Source: DATBVX01 sp963724625
GTDB lineage: Bacteria > Pseudomonadota > Gammaproteobacteria > Steroidobacterales > Steroidobacteraceae
Reading direction: 5' to 3'
NCBI GenBank assembly: GCA_963724625.1
Contig: CAVRVO010000029.1
Coordinates: 372,001-436,000 of the forward strand
Length of the DNA: 64,000 nucleotides
This document shows, piece by piece, positions 44,737 to 53,612 of the stretch (position 1 is its first letter; the number at the start of each line of letters is the position of its first letter). Position numbers and translations under genes: made by a program. The notes below the pieces were generated by a model, which saw only the letters and a program-made list of their open reading frames with translations, did not search any database and was not told the origin of the DNA.

Positions 44737-45676
44737 CTAGGCCGCAGCTTGCACGGCCGCGGATCTGCGCCCGATGGCAATGATGAGATGTTCGCGCGTT
44801 GTATCGAACGGTCGCAGCCGCTCGCAACCGAGGCCGCAGCTGGCGAACCATTCACGCAGGATGACGAGCGGATGGCGCGCTGCGCTGCCTTGCGCGTCCA
44901 GCCGATCGTAGTCTTCGACGATGATCAGGCGCCCCTGCGGCCGCAGCAGGCGTGCCGCCTCTGCGAGTGCGGCGCCCGGCGACTTCGCGCGCGACAGGAC
45001 GCGGTCGATGGTGATCGTGTCAAAGGATGCGGGCGGGAAGGCCAGCTCGTACATGTCCCCCTGTTGCAGTACGCAGTGAGCCAGGCCGGCACCGTGCACG
45101 TTGGTTCGAGCGACGCGTAACGCATCGCTCGACAGATCCACGCCGATCGCGTGGCGCGCCCGCGAGCCGAGCCAATTCAGGACGCGTCCGGTTCCAGTGC
45201 CGATGTCGAGCAGATCACCGAGACTGTCCTGCGCCACTTCCTTGCAGCAGCGCTGCGCGCAGGCCCGACTCCTCTTCCGGCCCGCTCGGCAGCGCATCGC
45301 GATTTTTTTCCTGCAGGTGCTCCGCAGCCTGGCGGGCGCGATCGGCACGCACCTCGGCGGCGCGCTGTTGATCGAGGAGCAGGGATGGATCTTCAGAATC
45401 GACCCAGGCCAGAACCTGTGCGGCCTGCTCCGCCCCGCGCCCGTAGGGCGGCACCCGGTAGTAAACCCAGTTGAGTTCCCGGAATCGCTGCAGGAGACCG
45501 ACATCGCAGAGCAGTTTCAGATGCCTGGAGACCCGGGGCTGGCTCTGCCCCAGCACACGTCCGATCTCGCCAACGGTGAGCTCGCCTTTTTCGCAGATGC
45601 TCAAGATGCGCAGGCGCGTCGTTTCAGCGACGGCCCGCAGGCTCTCGACGACTTCGGCAAATGGGCTGCTTGTCAT
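44737..45676 (-). pseudogene. ArsR regulator-SAM methyltransferase fusion, split by a one-base shift
   Basis: The first part (ATG 45676) is an ArsR-type winged helix: SLRAVAETTRLRILSICEKG, VGEIGRVLGQSQPRVSRHLK and VYYRVPPYG. The second part, in another frame, is a class I methyltransferase: EVAQDSLGDLLDIGTGTGR and FDTITIDRVLSRAKSPGAA. Removing one base at the GG near 45240 joins them as GLRAALLQEVAQD, giving about 312 residues. Fusions of this type are linked in Proteobacteria to control of the SAM/homocysteine cycle (SahR-like; from memory). Its neighbours metF and metH fit that. A palindromic operator lies just upstream. Broken or sequencing indel. Confidence 0.82.
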
Positions 45677-45687
45677 AACGCTTAACG

Positions 45688-45707
45688 ATATAAGGATGTC
45701 CTTATAT
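45688..45707. promoter_or_regulatory. Palindromic operator upstream of the ArsR-methyltransferase gene
   Basis: ATATAAGGA-TG-TCCTTATAT: a perfect nine-base inverted repeat with a two-base centre, ending 12 bases before the ArsR start. The position and symmetry fit a dimeric ArsR operator controlling the metF-metH operon. It also lies just upstream of the end of the outer-membrane protein gene's transcription region. Confidence 0.6.
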
Positions 45708-45753
45708 ACATGCCGGGACGGCTACTTGGCAAGCATCTAGATCACGGAAAGGT

Positions 45754-46647
45754 TCAGAACCAGACCATCTGCCAACTGATGCCGTAGCTGTCGAAGTCCG
45801 CCCCGATTCGGGTCGTGGCGCCCCGGCTGGCGGCGAACTTGAGCGACTGCCGGGTCGATAGGGGAATCGAGAGGGTAACGCCGTAACGATCGTTGTCTTG
45901 CCAGTCGGACTTACGTACTGAGTCGACCGTGGTTCGCCCGCCGGTGTAGTGGGTCCAGCCCGCGGAGAGCCAGAGACGCGGCCGGAACGTGTAGCTGGCA
46001 TTCGCCTGCAAGCTCGTAAGGGCGGCTTGCTCGCGCACTACGCCGCCGAAGAAATCATCGTTATCGCCGAACAGCCATACGCCGCCAGTTAACTCGAAGT
46101 ACCACTTCCCGCGCGGCCAGGTCAGACCGATTTCTGGCTTGAAACTCCAGCGATTGGCGCCGATGTTGATCAGCTTGTCGGGGAAGTACTCGCCGGTGGG
46201 CGCTACCACAATCAGGCTCGCACCCAGTGCCGGCCCCGGCGTACGTCGAACAAATTCGCGTGGCGAGTGCGCAGGACTACCGAGCAATCCAAGTGTGAAG
46301 CGCAACCTGAGGTCGCCAAATCCGGTTCGCGTGACACTCCGCGTGACCTCGGCGACGTCACCTTTCACCTGCGCATCCACGTACGGCACGATCAGCCCAA
46401 GGCTCGCGCTGCGCCCGAACAGGCCGAACGTCTGTCCGTACGCCGCCACTACTGAGTCGATCGTGCCGGACACGTTCTCGATCGGCAGTGCCGGGTCCAC
46501 GGAGACCCCACCACTCGATTCGCCAATGCCAAACACCACGAAGTGGGTGCCGGTTGGACTCGGGGAGTAGGCGCGCGGCTCGAGCTCTTGTGCGCCCGAC
46601 CGGCCGCTCACAACCAGCAGGACGGACAGGGCGATGAAGCGGCGCAC
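45754..46647 (-). CDS. Outer-membrane beta-barrel, phenol-pathway MetA/transporter-like
   Basis: 297 residues. Signal peptide MRRFIALSVLLVVSGRSGA, then a protein of alternating aromatic/small residues typical of beta strands, for example LGASLIVVAPTGEYFPD, RWSFKPEIGLTWPRGKWYF and LWLSAGWTHYTGGRT, ending in the outer-membrane insertion signal WQMVWF. Similar proteins are annotated as the MetA-pathway of phenol degradation family, whose real role is uncharacterised. It lies upstream of the ArsR-methyltransferase gene in the same direction and 12 bases after hslO. Confidence 0.82.
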   Translation of the reverse strand: MRRFIALSVLLVVSGRSGAQELEPRAYSPSPTGTHFVVFGIGESSGGVSVDPALPIENVSGTIDSVVAAYGQTFGLFGRSASLGLIVPYVDAQVKGDVAEVTRSVTRTGFGDLRLRFTLGLLGSPAHSPREFVRRTPGPALGASLIVVAPTGEYFPDKLINIGANRWSFKPEIGLTWPRGKWYFELTGGVWLFGDNDDFFGGVVREQAALTSLQANASYTFRPRLWLSAGWTHYTGGRTTVDSVRKSDWQDNDRYGVTLSIPLSTRQSLKFAASRGATTRIGADFDSYGISWQMVWF

Positions 46648-46659
46648 TACCAGGGGACC

Positions 46660-47571
46660 TTACTGGAGTGTATTCGGTGGAGCTTCGGACCCGACGTGAA
46701 AGATCTGCTCGCTGTCGATCGCGTCGAATTGGTATGAGCGATTGCAGAACTCGCAGCGCACTTCAACCGACCCCCGCTCCGCCACGATGCTGCGGATCTC
46801 CTCGCGCCCCAGCGACTTGAGAATGCCCCGGACGCGCTCGCGCGAGCAACGGCAGCGAAAGAAGACCGGTGCCGGCTCGAAGAGCCGCACGTCCTCTTCG
46901 TGAAACAGGCGCCGCAGCAGTTCGCGCTGTGGCAGCTCGAGGAGCTCAGCCTCGGTCAGGGTGCTGGCGAGCTGATCGATGCGGTTCCACGCCTCGGCCG
47001 GGTCCTGCTCGTCGAGCATCATCAGGGAAGGCTTGCTGCGTCGTTCGGGGAGGCGTTGCAGGAGCAGCCCGGCCGCGGACCGGGAATTCGCCGCGAGCCA
47101 GATGCGGGTCGGAAGCTGCTCGGAGTCGCGAAAATACGCCTCGAGGCAAGCGGCGAGGCCGCCACTCGCGAGGGGAACCACACCCTGGTAACGCGCTGCG
47201 AGGTCTGCTGTCTCGACGCTGACGGTGAGCTTGCCGTCCCCGGCCATCTCGCGCAGATCGCTTGCCGGCACCTGCGCGGTCCAGCGTGCGACACCCCGCA
47301 ATCCAAAGCCGTGGCTGCACTGGGCGACCAGCAGGTGCATCGGGCCGGGCCCTTGCAGCTGCAACGTGAGCGTCCCATCGAACTTGCGCGTCGAAGCGAT
47401 CAATGCCGCTGCCACAGCCGCTTCACCCAGCACTTCACGAACCACCGGCGGATACTCGTGGTGCTCGCACATGGCTTGCCAGGCACTATCCATGTGCAGG
47501 ATGTGCCCGCGGAGCGGGCTGTTCTCGAATACGAAGCGACGGATGCGATCGCGATCGGCCACGCGTCTCAC
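46660..47571 (-). CDS. hslO: Redox-activated chaperonin Hsp33
   Basis: 303 residues. The C-terminal zinc switch is complete: CRCS followed by CEFC about 32 residues on. The N-terminal domain has FVFENSPLRGHILHM, GEAAVAAALIASTRKFDG, VAQCSHGFGLRGVA and the GVVPL segment. Hsp33 releases zinc when oxidised and then holds unfolded proteins. The start is GTG at 47571 overlapping the gatB stop (GTGA at 47568-47571), an unusual linkage to the amidotransferase operon. Confidence 0.94.
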   Translation of the reverse strand: MRRVADRDRIRRFVFENSPLRGHILHMDSAWQAMCEHHEYPPVVREVLGEAAVAAALIASTRKFDGTLTLQLQGPGPMHLLVAQCSHGFGLRGVARWTAQVPASDLREMAGDGKLTVSVETADLAARYQGVVPLASGGLAACLEAYFRDSEQLPTRIWLAANSRSAAGLLLQRLPERRSKPSLMMLDEQDPAEAWNRIDQLASTLTEAELLELPQRELLRRLFHEEDVRLFEPAPVFFRCRCSRERVRGILKSLGREEIRSIVAERGSVEVRCEFCNRSYQFDAIDSEQIFHVGSEAPPNTLQ

Positions 47572-49007
47572 CCGGGCAGTTTACGCTTGAGCAGCTCGTT
47601 GAGCTGCGCCGGATTGGCCTTGCCGCCAGTCGCTTTCATCACCTGGCCGACGAAGAAACCGAACAACTTGTCCTTTCCCGCGCGATAGTCAGCGAGCTGC
47701 GCGGGATTCGCGGCCATCACCTGCTCGATGGCGCGCTCGATGGCGCCGGAATCGGTGATCTGTTTGAGCCCGCGCGACTCGATGACCGCATCCGCTTCGG
47801 CGGACTCGGCCCACATCACCTCAAACACTTCCTTGGCGATCTTGCCCGAAATCGTGCCGTCAGTGATTCGCTTGAGCAGGCCCGCGAGCTGCGACGGTGA
47901 AAGCCGGCTCGAGGTGATCTCAAGCCCATCGCGATTCAGGGCGGCGGCGAGGTCTCCCATCACCCAATTGGCTGCGAGCTTGGGTTCACCGCCCAGGGCG
48001 GTGATAACCGTCTCGTAGTAGTCGGAGGTCTCGCGGTTCGCGGTGAGCACATCGGCGTCATATTGCACGAGACCGTGCTCGCGCACGAAACGCGCCGCCT
48101 TCTCATCTGGCAGCTCCGGAAGAGTCTTGCGCACTGCCTCGATGAAAGCCTCATCGATGGCGAGCGGCAACAGGTCCGGATCCGGGAAGTAGCGGTAGTC
48201 GTTGGCTTCTTCCTTGGAACGCATCGAACGCGTTTCGTTGCGGTCGGCATCGTACAGGCGCGTCTCCTGCACCACGGTGCCGCCGCCCTCGAGAATCTCG
48301 ATCTGCCGCGCCACTTCGTAATTGATTGCCTTCTCGATGAAGCGGAACGAGTTGAGATTCTTGAGCTCCGCGCGTGTACCGAACTTCGCCGCACCCTTCG
48401 GCCGGATCGAGACGTTGGCATCGCAGCGGAACGATCCCTCCTGCATGTTGCCGTCACAGATCTCGAGGTAGCGCACCAGCGTGTGCACCTTCTTCAGGTA
48501 CGCGACCGCCTCCCTGGCCGAGCGCATGTCCGGCTCAGAGACGATTTCCAGAAGCGGCGTGCCGGCGCGGTTGAGATCGATCCCGGTAAACCCCTTCAAG
48601 CTTTCGTGCAGCGACTTGCCGGCATCCTCTTCCAGGTGCGCGCGAGTGATGCCCACCGTCTTGCGAGTTCCATCCTCGAGCAAAATGTCGAGCGCGCCGT
48701 CTTCGACCACTGGCCGCTCGTACTGGCTGATCTGGTAGCCCTTCGGCAGATCGGGATAGAAGTAATTCTTGCGCGCGAACACCGAGCGGCGCGCGATGTT
48801 GGCGCCAATGGCAAGTCCGAATTTCACCGCCATCCCCACCGCCGCACCGTTGAGCACCGGCAGCACGCCCGGATACCCAAGGTCGACGAGGTTCGCCTGC
48901 GTGTTGGGCGCCGCGCCGAACGCGGTGGACGAGCCCGAGAAGATCTTCGCGCGCGTCGCCAGTTGCGCGTGGATCTCCAGCCCTATGACTGTCTCCCACT
49001 CACTCAT
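47568..49007 (-). CDS. gatB: Aspartyl/glutamyl-tRNA amidotransferase subunit B
   Basis: 479 residues from MSEWETVIGLEIHAQL. Family motifs: AKIFSGSSTAFGAAPNTQAN, YPDLPKGYQISQYE, CDANVSIRPKG, ELKNLNSFRFIEKAI, YFPDPDLLPL, and the C-terminal tRNA-binding tail ending NELLKRKLPG. GatB activates misacylated Glu-tRNA(Gln) or Asp-tRNA(Asn) for amidation. Its ATG lies within the end of gatA (eight-base overlap ATGAGTGA). Confidence 0.98.
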   Translation of the reverse strand: MSEWETVIGLEIHAQLATRAKIFSGSSTAFGAAPNTQANLVDLGYPGVLPVLNGAAVGMAVKFGLAIGANIARRSVFARKNYFYPDLPKGYQISQYERPVVEDGALDILLEDGTRKTVGITRAHLEEDAGKSLHESLKGFTGIDLNRAGTPLLEIVSEPDMRSAREAVAYLKKVHTLVRYLEICDGNMQEGSFRCDANVSIRPKGAAKFGTRAELKNLNSFRFIEKAINYEVARQIEILEGGGTVVQETRLYDADRNETRSMRSKEEANDYRYFPDPDLLPLAIDEAFIEAVRKTLPELPDEKAARFVREHGLVQYDADVLTANRETSDYYETVITALGGEPKLAANWVMGDLAAALNRDGLEITSSRLSPSQLAGLLKRITDGTISGKIAKEVFEVMWAESAEADAVIESRGLKQITDSGAIERAIEQVMAANPAQLADYRAGKDKLFGFFVGQVMKATGGKANPAQLNELLKRKLPG

Positions 49008-50454
49008 AGCCGCGGGGCACCCGCCGGTGCCAATCGGTTTCCTTCTGGTACTGATGCGCAGCATTCAGGAGCTTCGCCTCGCTGAACACCGGACCGATGA
49101 TCTGCAGGCCGACGGGCAGATCCTCGACGAACCCACAGGGAATCGACACGGCGGGCAGTCCCGCCAGGTTCGCGCCGATCGTGTAGATGTCATTGAGATA
49201 CATCGTGATCGGATCGTCGGTTTTTGCGCCGATCTCGAACGCCGGGGTGGGCGCCGTCGGTCCGATCAGCACGTCTACCTGCTCAAAGGCGCGCCGGAAG
49301 TCATCGCTGATCAGCTGACGGACTTTCTGCGCCTTGAGGTAGTACGCGTCGTAATAACCCGCCGAGAGCACGTAGGTTCCGGTCATGATGCGCCGCTTCA
49401 CTTCTGCGCCGAAGCCTTCGCCGCGAGAACGCATGTACAGGTCGAGGACGTCGCGCGGGTTTTCGCAGCGGTGCCCGAAGCGCACGCCGTCAAAGCGCGA
49501 CAGATTCGATGAACATTCTGCTGGCGCAACGACATAGTAGGTCGGCACCGAAAGTGGCAAGGCAGGCAGACTGACCTCGCGGGTTTGCGCGCCCAGCGCC
49601 TTGAATACCTCGAGCGCAGCCTTGACGCGCTCCGCGCAGCGCCGCTCGAGCCCCTCGTCGAAGAATTCCTTCAGCAACCCGATACGCAGACCCTTGAGCG
49701 GTGCGTCCAGCGCGCCGACGTAGTCGGGCACGGGCGCATCGACACTCGTGGAGTCGCGTGGATCGAACCCCGCAATAACGCCAAGAAGGAGCGCGGCGTC
49801 CTGTGCCGATTGGGTGAGCACCCCACCCTGATCGAGGCTCGAAGCGAACGCGATCATTCCGTAGCGCGATACGCGCCCGTAGGTTGGCTTCACGCCGACG
49901 ATGCCAGTCAGGGCAGCGGGTTGACGGATAGAACCGCCGGTGTCGGTGCCGGTCGCAGCGGGTACGAGGCGTGCGGCGACGGCCGCAGCAGAGCCGCCGG
50001 AGGACCCGCCCGGTACGCACTTCGGATTCCACGGGTTGCGCACCGGACCGTAGTAGCTGGTTTCGTTGGACGATCCCATCGCGAACTCGTCCATGTTCGT
50101 CTTGCCGACCAGGACCGTACCGGCTTCCTTCAGTCTCGCGACTACGGTCGCGTCGTACGGCGAAACGAAGTTGTCCAGCATCTTCGAGCCGCAGCTGGTG
50201 CGGATGCCTTCCGTGCAGAAAATGTCCTTGTGCGCGATCGGCACGCCGGTCAGCGGACCGCCTCGACCCGCTTGAAGCTCCTCATCGGCACGACCTGCCG
50301 CCTTGAGAGCCGCCTCGGCCGTCACGGTGAGGAACGCGTTGAGTCCCCCGTTCAGCCGCTCGATGCGCTCGAGGAGCCTGCGGGTGAGCTCGACGCTGGA
50401 GAAGCGTCGCGCGCGCAGTCCCGCGGAAAGTTCGGCAATCGTCAGTGTATGCAT
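49000..50454 (-). CDS. gatA: Aspartyl/glutamyl-tRNA amidotransferase subunit A
   Basis: 484 residues. Amidase catalytic triad is visible: Lys in IAHKDIFCTEGI, two serines in GGSSGGSAAAVAARL and TDTGGSIRQPAAL. It releases ammonia from glutamine and passes it to GatB. Preceded by gatC (12-base gap), followed by gatB (overlap). Complete length and no anomalies. Confidence 0.98.
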   Translation of the reverse strand: MHTLTIAELSAGLRARRFSSVELTRRLLERIERLNGGLNAFLTVTAEAALKAAGRADEELQAGRGGPLTGVPIAHKDIFCTEGIRTSCGSKMLDNFVSPYDATVVARLKEAGTVLVGKTNMDEFAMGSSNETSYYGPVRNPWNPKCVPGGSSGGSAAAVAARLVPAATGTDTGGSIRQPAALTGIVGVKPTYGRVSRYGMIAFASSLDQGGVLTQSAQDAALLLGVIAGFDPRDSTSVDAPVPDYVGALDAPLKGLRIGLLKEFFDEGLERRCAERVKAALEVFKALGAQTREVSLPALPLSVPTYYVVAPAECSSNLSRFDGVRFGHRCENPRDVLDLYMRSRGEGFGAEVKRRIMTGTYVLSAGYYDAYYLKAQKVRQLISDDFRRAFEQVDVLIGPTAPTPAFEIGAKTDDPITMYLNDIYTIGANLAGLPAVSIPCGFVEDLPVGLQIIGPVFSEAKLLNAAHQYQKETDWHRRVPRGYE

Positions 50455-50466
50455 GAAGAAAAGGGA

Positions 50467-50757
50467 CTATTCAATGACTTTGGGCACGAGATACAGACCC
50501 GCCTCGACGCAAGGCGCGTTCTTCTGGTATTTCCCGTGCTCGTCCCGCTCTGTCACTTCATCGCCTCGCAGTCGCTGGGTCTGACCGCTCAACGGGTGCG
50601 CCATCGGCTCGACGTCGCTCGTCTGGGCGGCATTGAGCTGCTCGACGAAATCGATGATGCGCGACAGCGTGCCGACGTACTGCGTCAGCTCGCTTTCCGC
50701 GATCTCGAGACGTGCAAGGCGGGCGATATTCTCGACGTCGGTGCGGGTGAGGCTCAT
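50467..50757 (-). CDS. gatC: Aspartyl/glutamyl-tRNA amidotransferase subunit C
   Basis: 96 residues: MSLTRTDVENIARLARLEI, GTLSRIIDFVEQL, DVEPMAHPL and the tail LVPKVIE, all typical. GatC wraps around GatA and GatB to stabilise the complex. First gene of the gatCAB-hslO unit, divergent from mreB. A TATGAT hexamer on the minus strand (50812-50807) is a fair -10 candidate for this operon. Confidence 0.97.
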   Translation of the reverse strand: MSLTRTDVENIARLARLEIAESELTQYVGTLSRIIDFVEQLNAAQTSDVEPMAHPLSGQTQRLRGDEVTERDEHGKYQKNAPCVEAGLYLVPKVIE

Positions 50758-50897
50758 GGAAGAACAGTGAAAAGGGACACAGAAAAGGCTGAAAAATCCG
50801 CGTGTAATCATACACCTTCGCCTTGCTGAAAGTCCTGCCCGTTGTTAGAGTACCGCAACTTTTTTTCCGCCGTCCCGCGTCAGGTCCAACCCGCAAC

Positions 50898-51941
50898 ATG
50901 TTCAAGCGCCTCAGAGGTTATTTCTCCAACGACCTCTCGATCGATCTCGGCACTGCCAATACTCTGATCTACGTTCGCGGCCGCGGCATCGTCCTCAACG
51001 AGCCGTCGGTGGTCGCCGTGCAGGACGAACCGACGCGCGGCGGCAAAGTCATCCTTGCGGTCGGCGCTGAAGCCAAGAACATGCTGGGTCGCACGCCGGG
51101 ACACATCACCGCGGTGCGCCCGATGAAGGACGGGGTGATCGCCGACTTCACCTACACCGAGAAGATGCTGCAGTACTTCATCAAGAAGGTGCACGGCAAT
51201 CGTCTGCTCAACCCGAGTCCGCGGGTGCTGGTGTGCGTACCGTTCGGATCCACGCAGGTGGAAAAACGAGCGATCAAGGAAAGTGCAGAAGGCGCCGGTG
51301 CACGCAGCGTCGATACGGTATACGAACCGATGGCGGCCGCGGTCGGCGCGGGCCTACCGGTGCACGAAGCCCGCGGCTCAATGGTGCTCGACGTGGGCGG
51401 CGGCACTTCCGAAGTCGCGGTCATCTCGCTCAATGGCATCGTGTACGCCTCTTCAGTGCGCATCGGTGGCGATCGTTTCGATGAGGCGATCACCAACTAC
51501 GTGCGCCGCAACTACGGCATCCTGATCGGCGAAGCGACCGCCGAGCGCGTCAAGCTCGAGATCGGCTCTGCATACCCGGGCCAGCAGGTGCGCGAGATGT
51601 CGGTCAAGGGACGCAATCTCTCCGAGGGTGTGCCGCGCAGTTTCACGCTCAACAGCAACGAAATTCTCGAAGCGCTGCAGGAACCACTGCAGGGTATCGT
51701 CGGCGCCGTCAAGCAGGCGCTGGAACAGACTCCGCCCGAGCTCGGCGCCGATGTGGCCGACCGCGGCATCGTTCTCACTGGCGGCGGCGCCCTGCTGCGT
51801 GACATCGACAAGCTGCTCATGGAAGAGACCGGACTGCCGGTCGTAGTCGCTGACGATCCGCTCACCTGCGTAGCGCGCGGCGGCGGCCGAATTCTGGAGC
51901 TCACCGACGAACACGGGCCGGGGATGTTCGGACTGGAGTGA
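50898..51941 (+). CDS. mreB: Rod-shape-determining actin homologue MreB
   Basis: 347 residues from MFKRLRGYFSNDLSIDLGTA; upstream in-frame codons lack a family match. Actin-fold ATP motifs: DLGTANTLIYVRG, VLDVGGGTSEVAVISL and VLTGGGALLRDID. Filaments under the inner membrane guide the elongasome. First gene of mreBCD-mrdA-rodA. Confidence 0.98.
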   Translation: MFKRLRGYFSNDLSIDLGTANTLIYVRGRGIVLNEPSVVAVQDEPTRGGKVILAVGAEAKNMLGRTPGHITAVRPMKDGVIADFTYTEKMLQYFIKKVHGNRLLNPSPRVLVCVPFGSTQVEKRAIKESAEGAGARSVDTVYEPMAAAVGAGLPVHEARGSMVLDVGGGTSEVAVISLNGIVYASSVRIGGDRFDEAITNYVRRNYGILIGEATAERVKLEIGSAYPGQQVREMSVKGRNLSEGVPRSFTLNSNEILEALQEPLQGIVGAVKQALEQTPPELGADVADRGIVLTGGGALLRDIDKLLMEETGLPVVVADDPLTCVARGGGRILELTDEHGPGMFGLE

Positions 51942-51956
51942 GCCACCGGCTCACCA

Positions 51957-52865
51957 ATGGTCGCGTTTCGCAACGCTGAGTCCCGACCGATCCTGGGGCG
52001 CGGCCCGTCGCCCGGCTTACGCTTCTTTTTCTTCGGGCTGCTCTCGATCGGGCTCATGTGGCTCGATCAGCGCCAGGGTTATCTCGAAGCCGCGCGCCGC
52101 GGCCTGTCGATGATGACCTATCCGGTGCAGGTGGCGGTCAATTCACCGACCGCGTTCTGGGACTGGCTGCACGAGGTGTTCGCGACCCGCGAGCGCCTGC
52201 AGAAAGAGAATGCACAACTGTCGGTTCGGCTGCGCGATGCGGACTTTAGACTGATGCGCCTGGCCGATCTCGAGCAGGAGAACCTGCGCCTGCGCGGACT
52301 GCGCGATGCCACTTCGCGCGTCGCCCAGCGTTTCGTGGTCGCCGAGATCCTGCGCGTGGATCTCAATCCGTTCCGCCACCGGGTGATCGTCAACAAGGGC
52401 ACACGCGATGGCGCCTTCAAGGGCCAACCACTCCTCGATGCCACCGGGATCTTCGGACAGATCACGCGCGCCGGGACATTTTCCTCCGAGGCGATCCTGA
52501 TCACCGACGCCGAGCATGCGATTCCAGTCCAGGTGAATCGCAATGGCCTGCGCACTATCGCGCTCGGCACCGGCGACCTGGACCTGCGACGGTTGAGCCT
52601 GCCATTCCTGCCCACCAACGCGGACATCAAGGTGGGAGACCTGCTGGTCTCCTCAGGTCTCGGCGGCGTGTTCCCGCCCGGCTACCCGGTTGCAACGGTG
52701 ACCAAGGTCGACAAGGGCAGCGCGCAGACGCTGGCCGCTATATCGGCTGAGCCCGCGGCGCGGCTCGATCGCGATCGCGAAGTGCTGCTCATCTGGACCG
52801 ACGAGCCGCCGATCGATGTTGATGTCGCGCCCGCTGAGCCCGCGGCACAAGGATCCAAGCCGTGA
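51957..52865 (+). CDS. mreC: Rod-shape-determining protein MreC
   Basis: 302 residues: short cytoplasmic start, one membrane helix (FFFFGLLSIGLMWLD), coiled coil with TRERLQKENAQLSVRLRD and LEQENLRLRGL, then the two beta domains (VIVNKGTRDGAFKGQPLLD, GLGGVFPPGYPVATV). The C-terminus is Pro/Ala-rich. It links MreB to PBP2 from the periplasmic side. 15 bases after mreB; its stop overlaps the mreD GTG (GTGA, 52862-52865). Confidence 0.97.
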   Translation: MVAFRNAESRPILGRGPSPGLRFFFFGLLSIGLMWLDQRQGYLEAARRGLSMMTYPVQVAVNSPTAFWDWLHEVFATRERLQKENAQLSVRLRDADFRLMRLADLEQENLRLRGLRDATSRVAQRFVVAEILRVDLNPFRHRVIVNKGTRDGAFKGQPLLDATGIFGQITRAGTFSSEAILITDAEHAIPVQVNRNGLRTIALGTGDLDLRRLSLPFLPTNADIKVGDLLVSSGLGGVFPPGYPVATVTKVDKGSAQTLAAISAEPAARLDRDREVLLIWTDEPPIDVDVAPAEPAAQGSKP

Positions 52866-53338
52866 GCCACGACGCACTGAACCGGGTGCCGATGCTGCTG
52901 AGCGTGCTCGCCGGCCTGATTCTCAGCGTCCTGCCATTGCCTCACTGGCTCAACATCGCGCGCCCCGATTTCCTGGTGATCGTGGTGCTGTACTGGTCGA
53001 TCATGGTGCCGAGGGCCGGTGGACTCACGCTCGCATTCCTCGCGGGCCTGCTGCTCGACGCATTCAAGGGCGTCGTGCTCGGTCAACATGCCCTGGCGCT
53101 GTGCCTGGCGAGCTACATCGCGATCAAGCTGCACCTGCGCGTGCGGATCTTTCCTGTATGGCACCAGGCGCTCACCGTGTTCTGGTTGCTCGCGGTCTAC
53201 CAGTTCATGTTGTTCTGGATCGACGGCATGACCGGCCATCCGATCACGACCTACGCCCGCTGGATTCCGGCGGTCACCGGCGCGGCACTCTGGCCGCTCT
53301 TCGCCGGGCTTCTCGGCAACGCCTACCAGCGCACCTAG
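52862..53338 (+). CDS. mreD: Rod-shape-determining protein MreD
   Basis: 158 residues from GTG 52862, almost entirely membrane helices, with PRAGGLTLAFLAGLLLDAFKG, the MreD family pattern. It completes the MreBCD complex. The stop codon TAG (53336-53338) lies within the first bases of a 276-base structured repeat, so the repeat has either supplied or landed on the stop. Confidence 0.95.
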   Translation: MSHDALNRVPMLLSVLAGLILSVLPLPHWLNIARPDFLVIVVLYWSIMVPRAGGLTLAFLAGLLLDAFKGVVLGQHALALCLASYIAIKLHLRVRIFPVWHQALTVFWLLAVYQFMLFWIDGMTGHPITTYARWIPAVTGAALWPLFAGLLGNAYQRT

Positions 53339-53610
53339 GAGTCTGTCTGACTATGCCGCATGGCCGCGACCGCGACGATTTTGGCCTGCAGCTAGGCGCA
53401 GGCGACGCTGTGTGGTTACTCCACATGAGGAGACTGCAACGACGCTGCAGGCCAAAAGCGTCCGGTCCCGTGCGGGTTGCGATGAGCAGGCGTGTCTGCG
53501 GCGTTGCGAGGCTTGGCCATGGAATCGACCATGGCCTGCACCTCGCGCCCAGCAGCCATCGCCTGCTGATCGCAACGCGACTCATGCGGCATAGTCAGAC
53601 AGACTCCTAG
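53335..53610. repeat. Structured repeat copy 1 (nested inverted repeats)
   Basis: Perfect 28-base terminal inverted repeats (53335-53362 and 53583-53610). Inside lie further stems: 53379-53391 with 53445-53457 (13/13), a small TGTGG/CCACA hairpin within that arm, and GGCCATGG (53515-53522) with CCATGGCC (53529-53536) around loop AATCGA, extended by GCGAGG/CCTCGC. The block CCGGTCCCGTGCGGGTTGCG at 53462-53481 separates the two arms and is 19/20 identical in copy 2. No open frame or transposase. It begins CTAGG and ends CCTAG, so it carries a stop codon on entry from either side. Confidence 0.85.
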
Positions 53611-53612
53611 CC

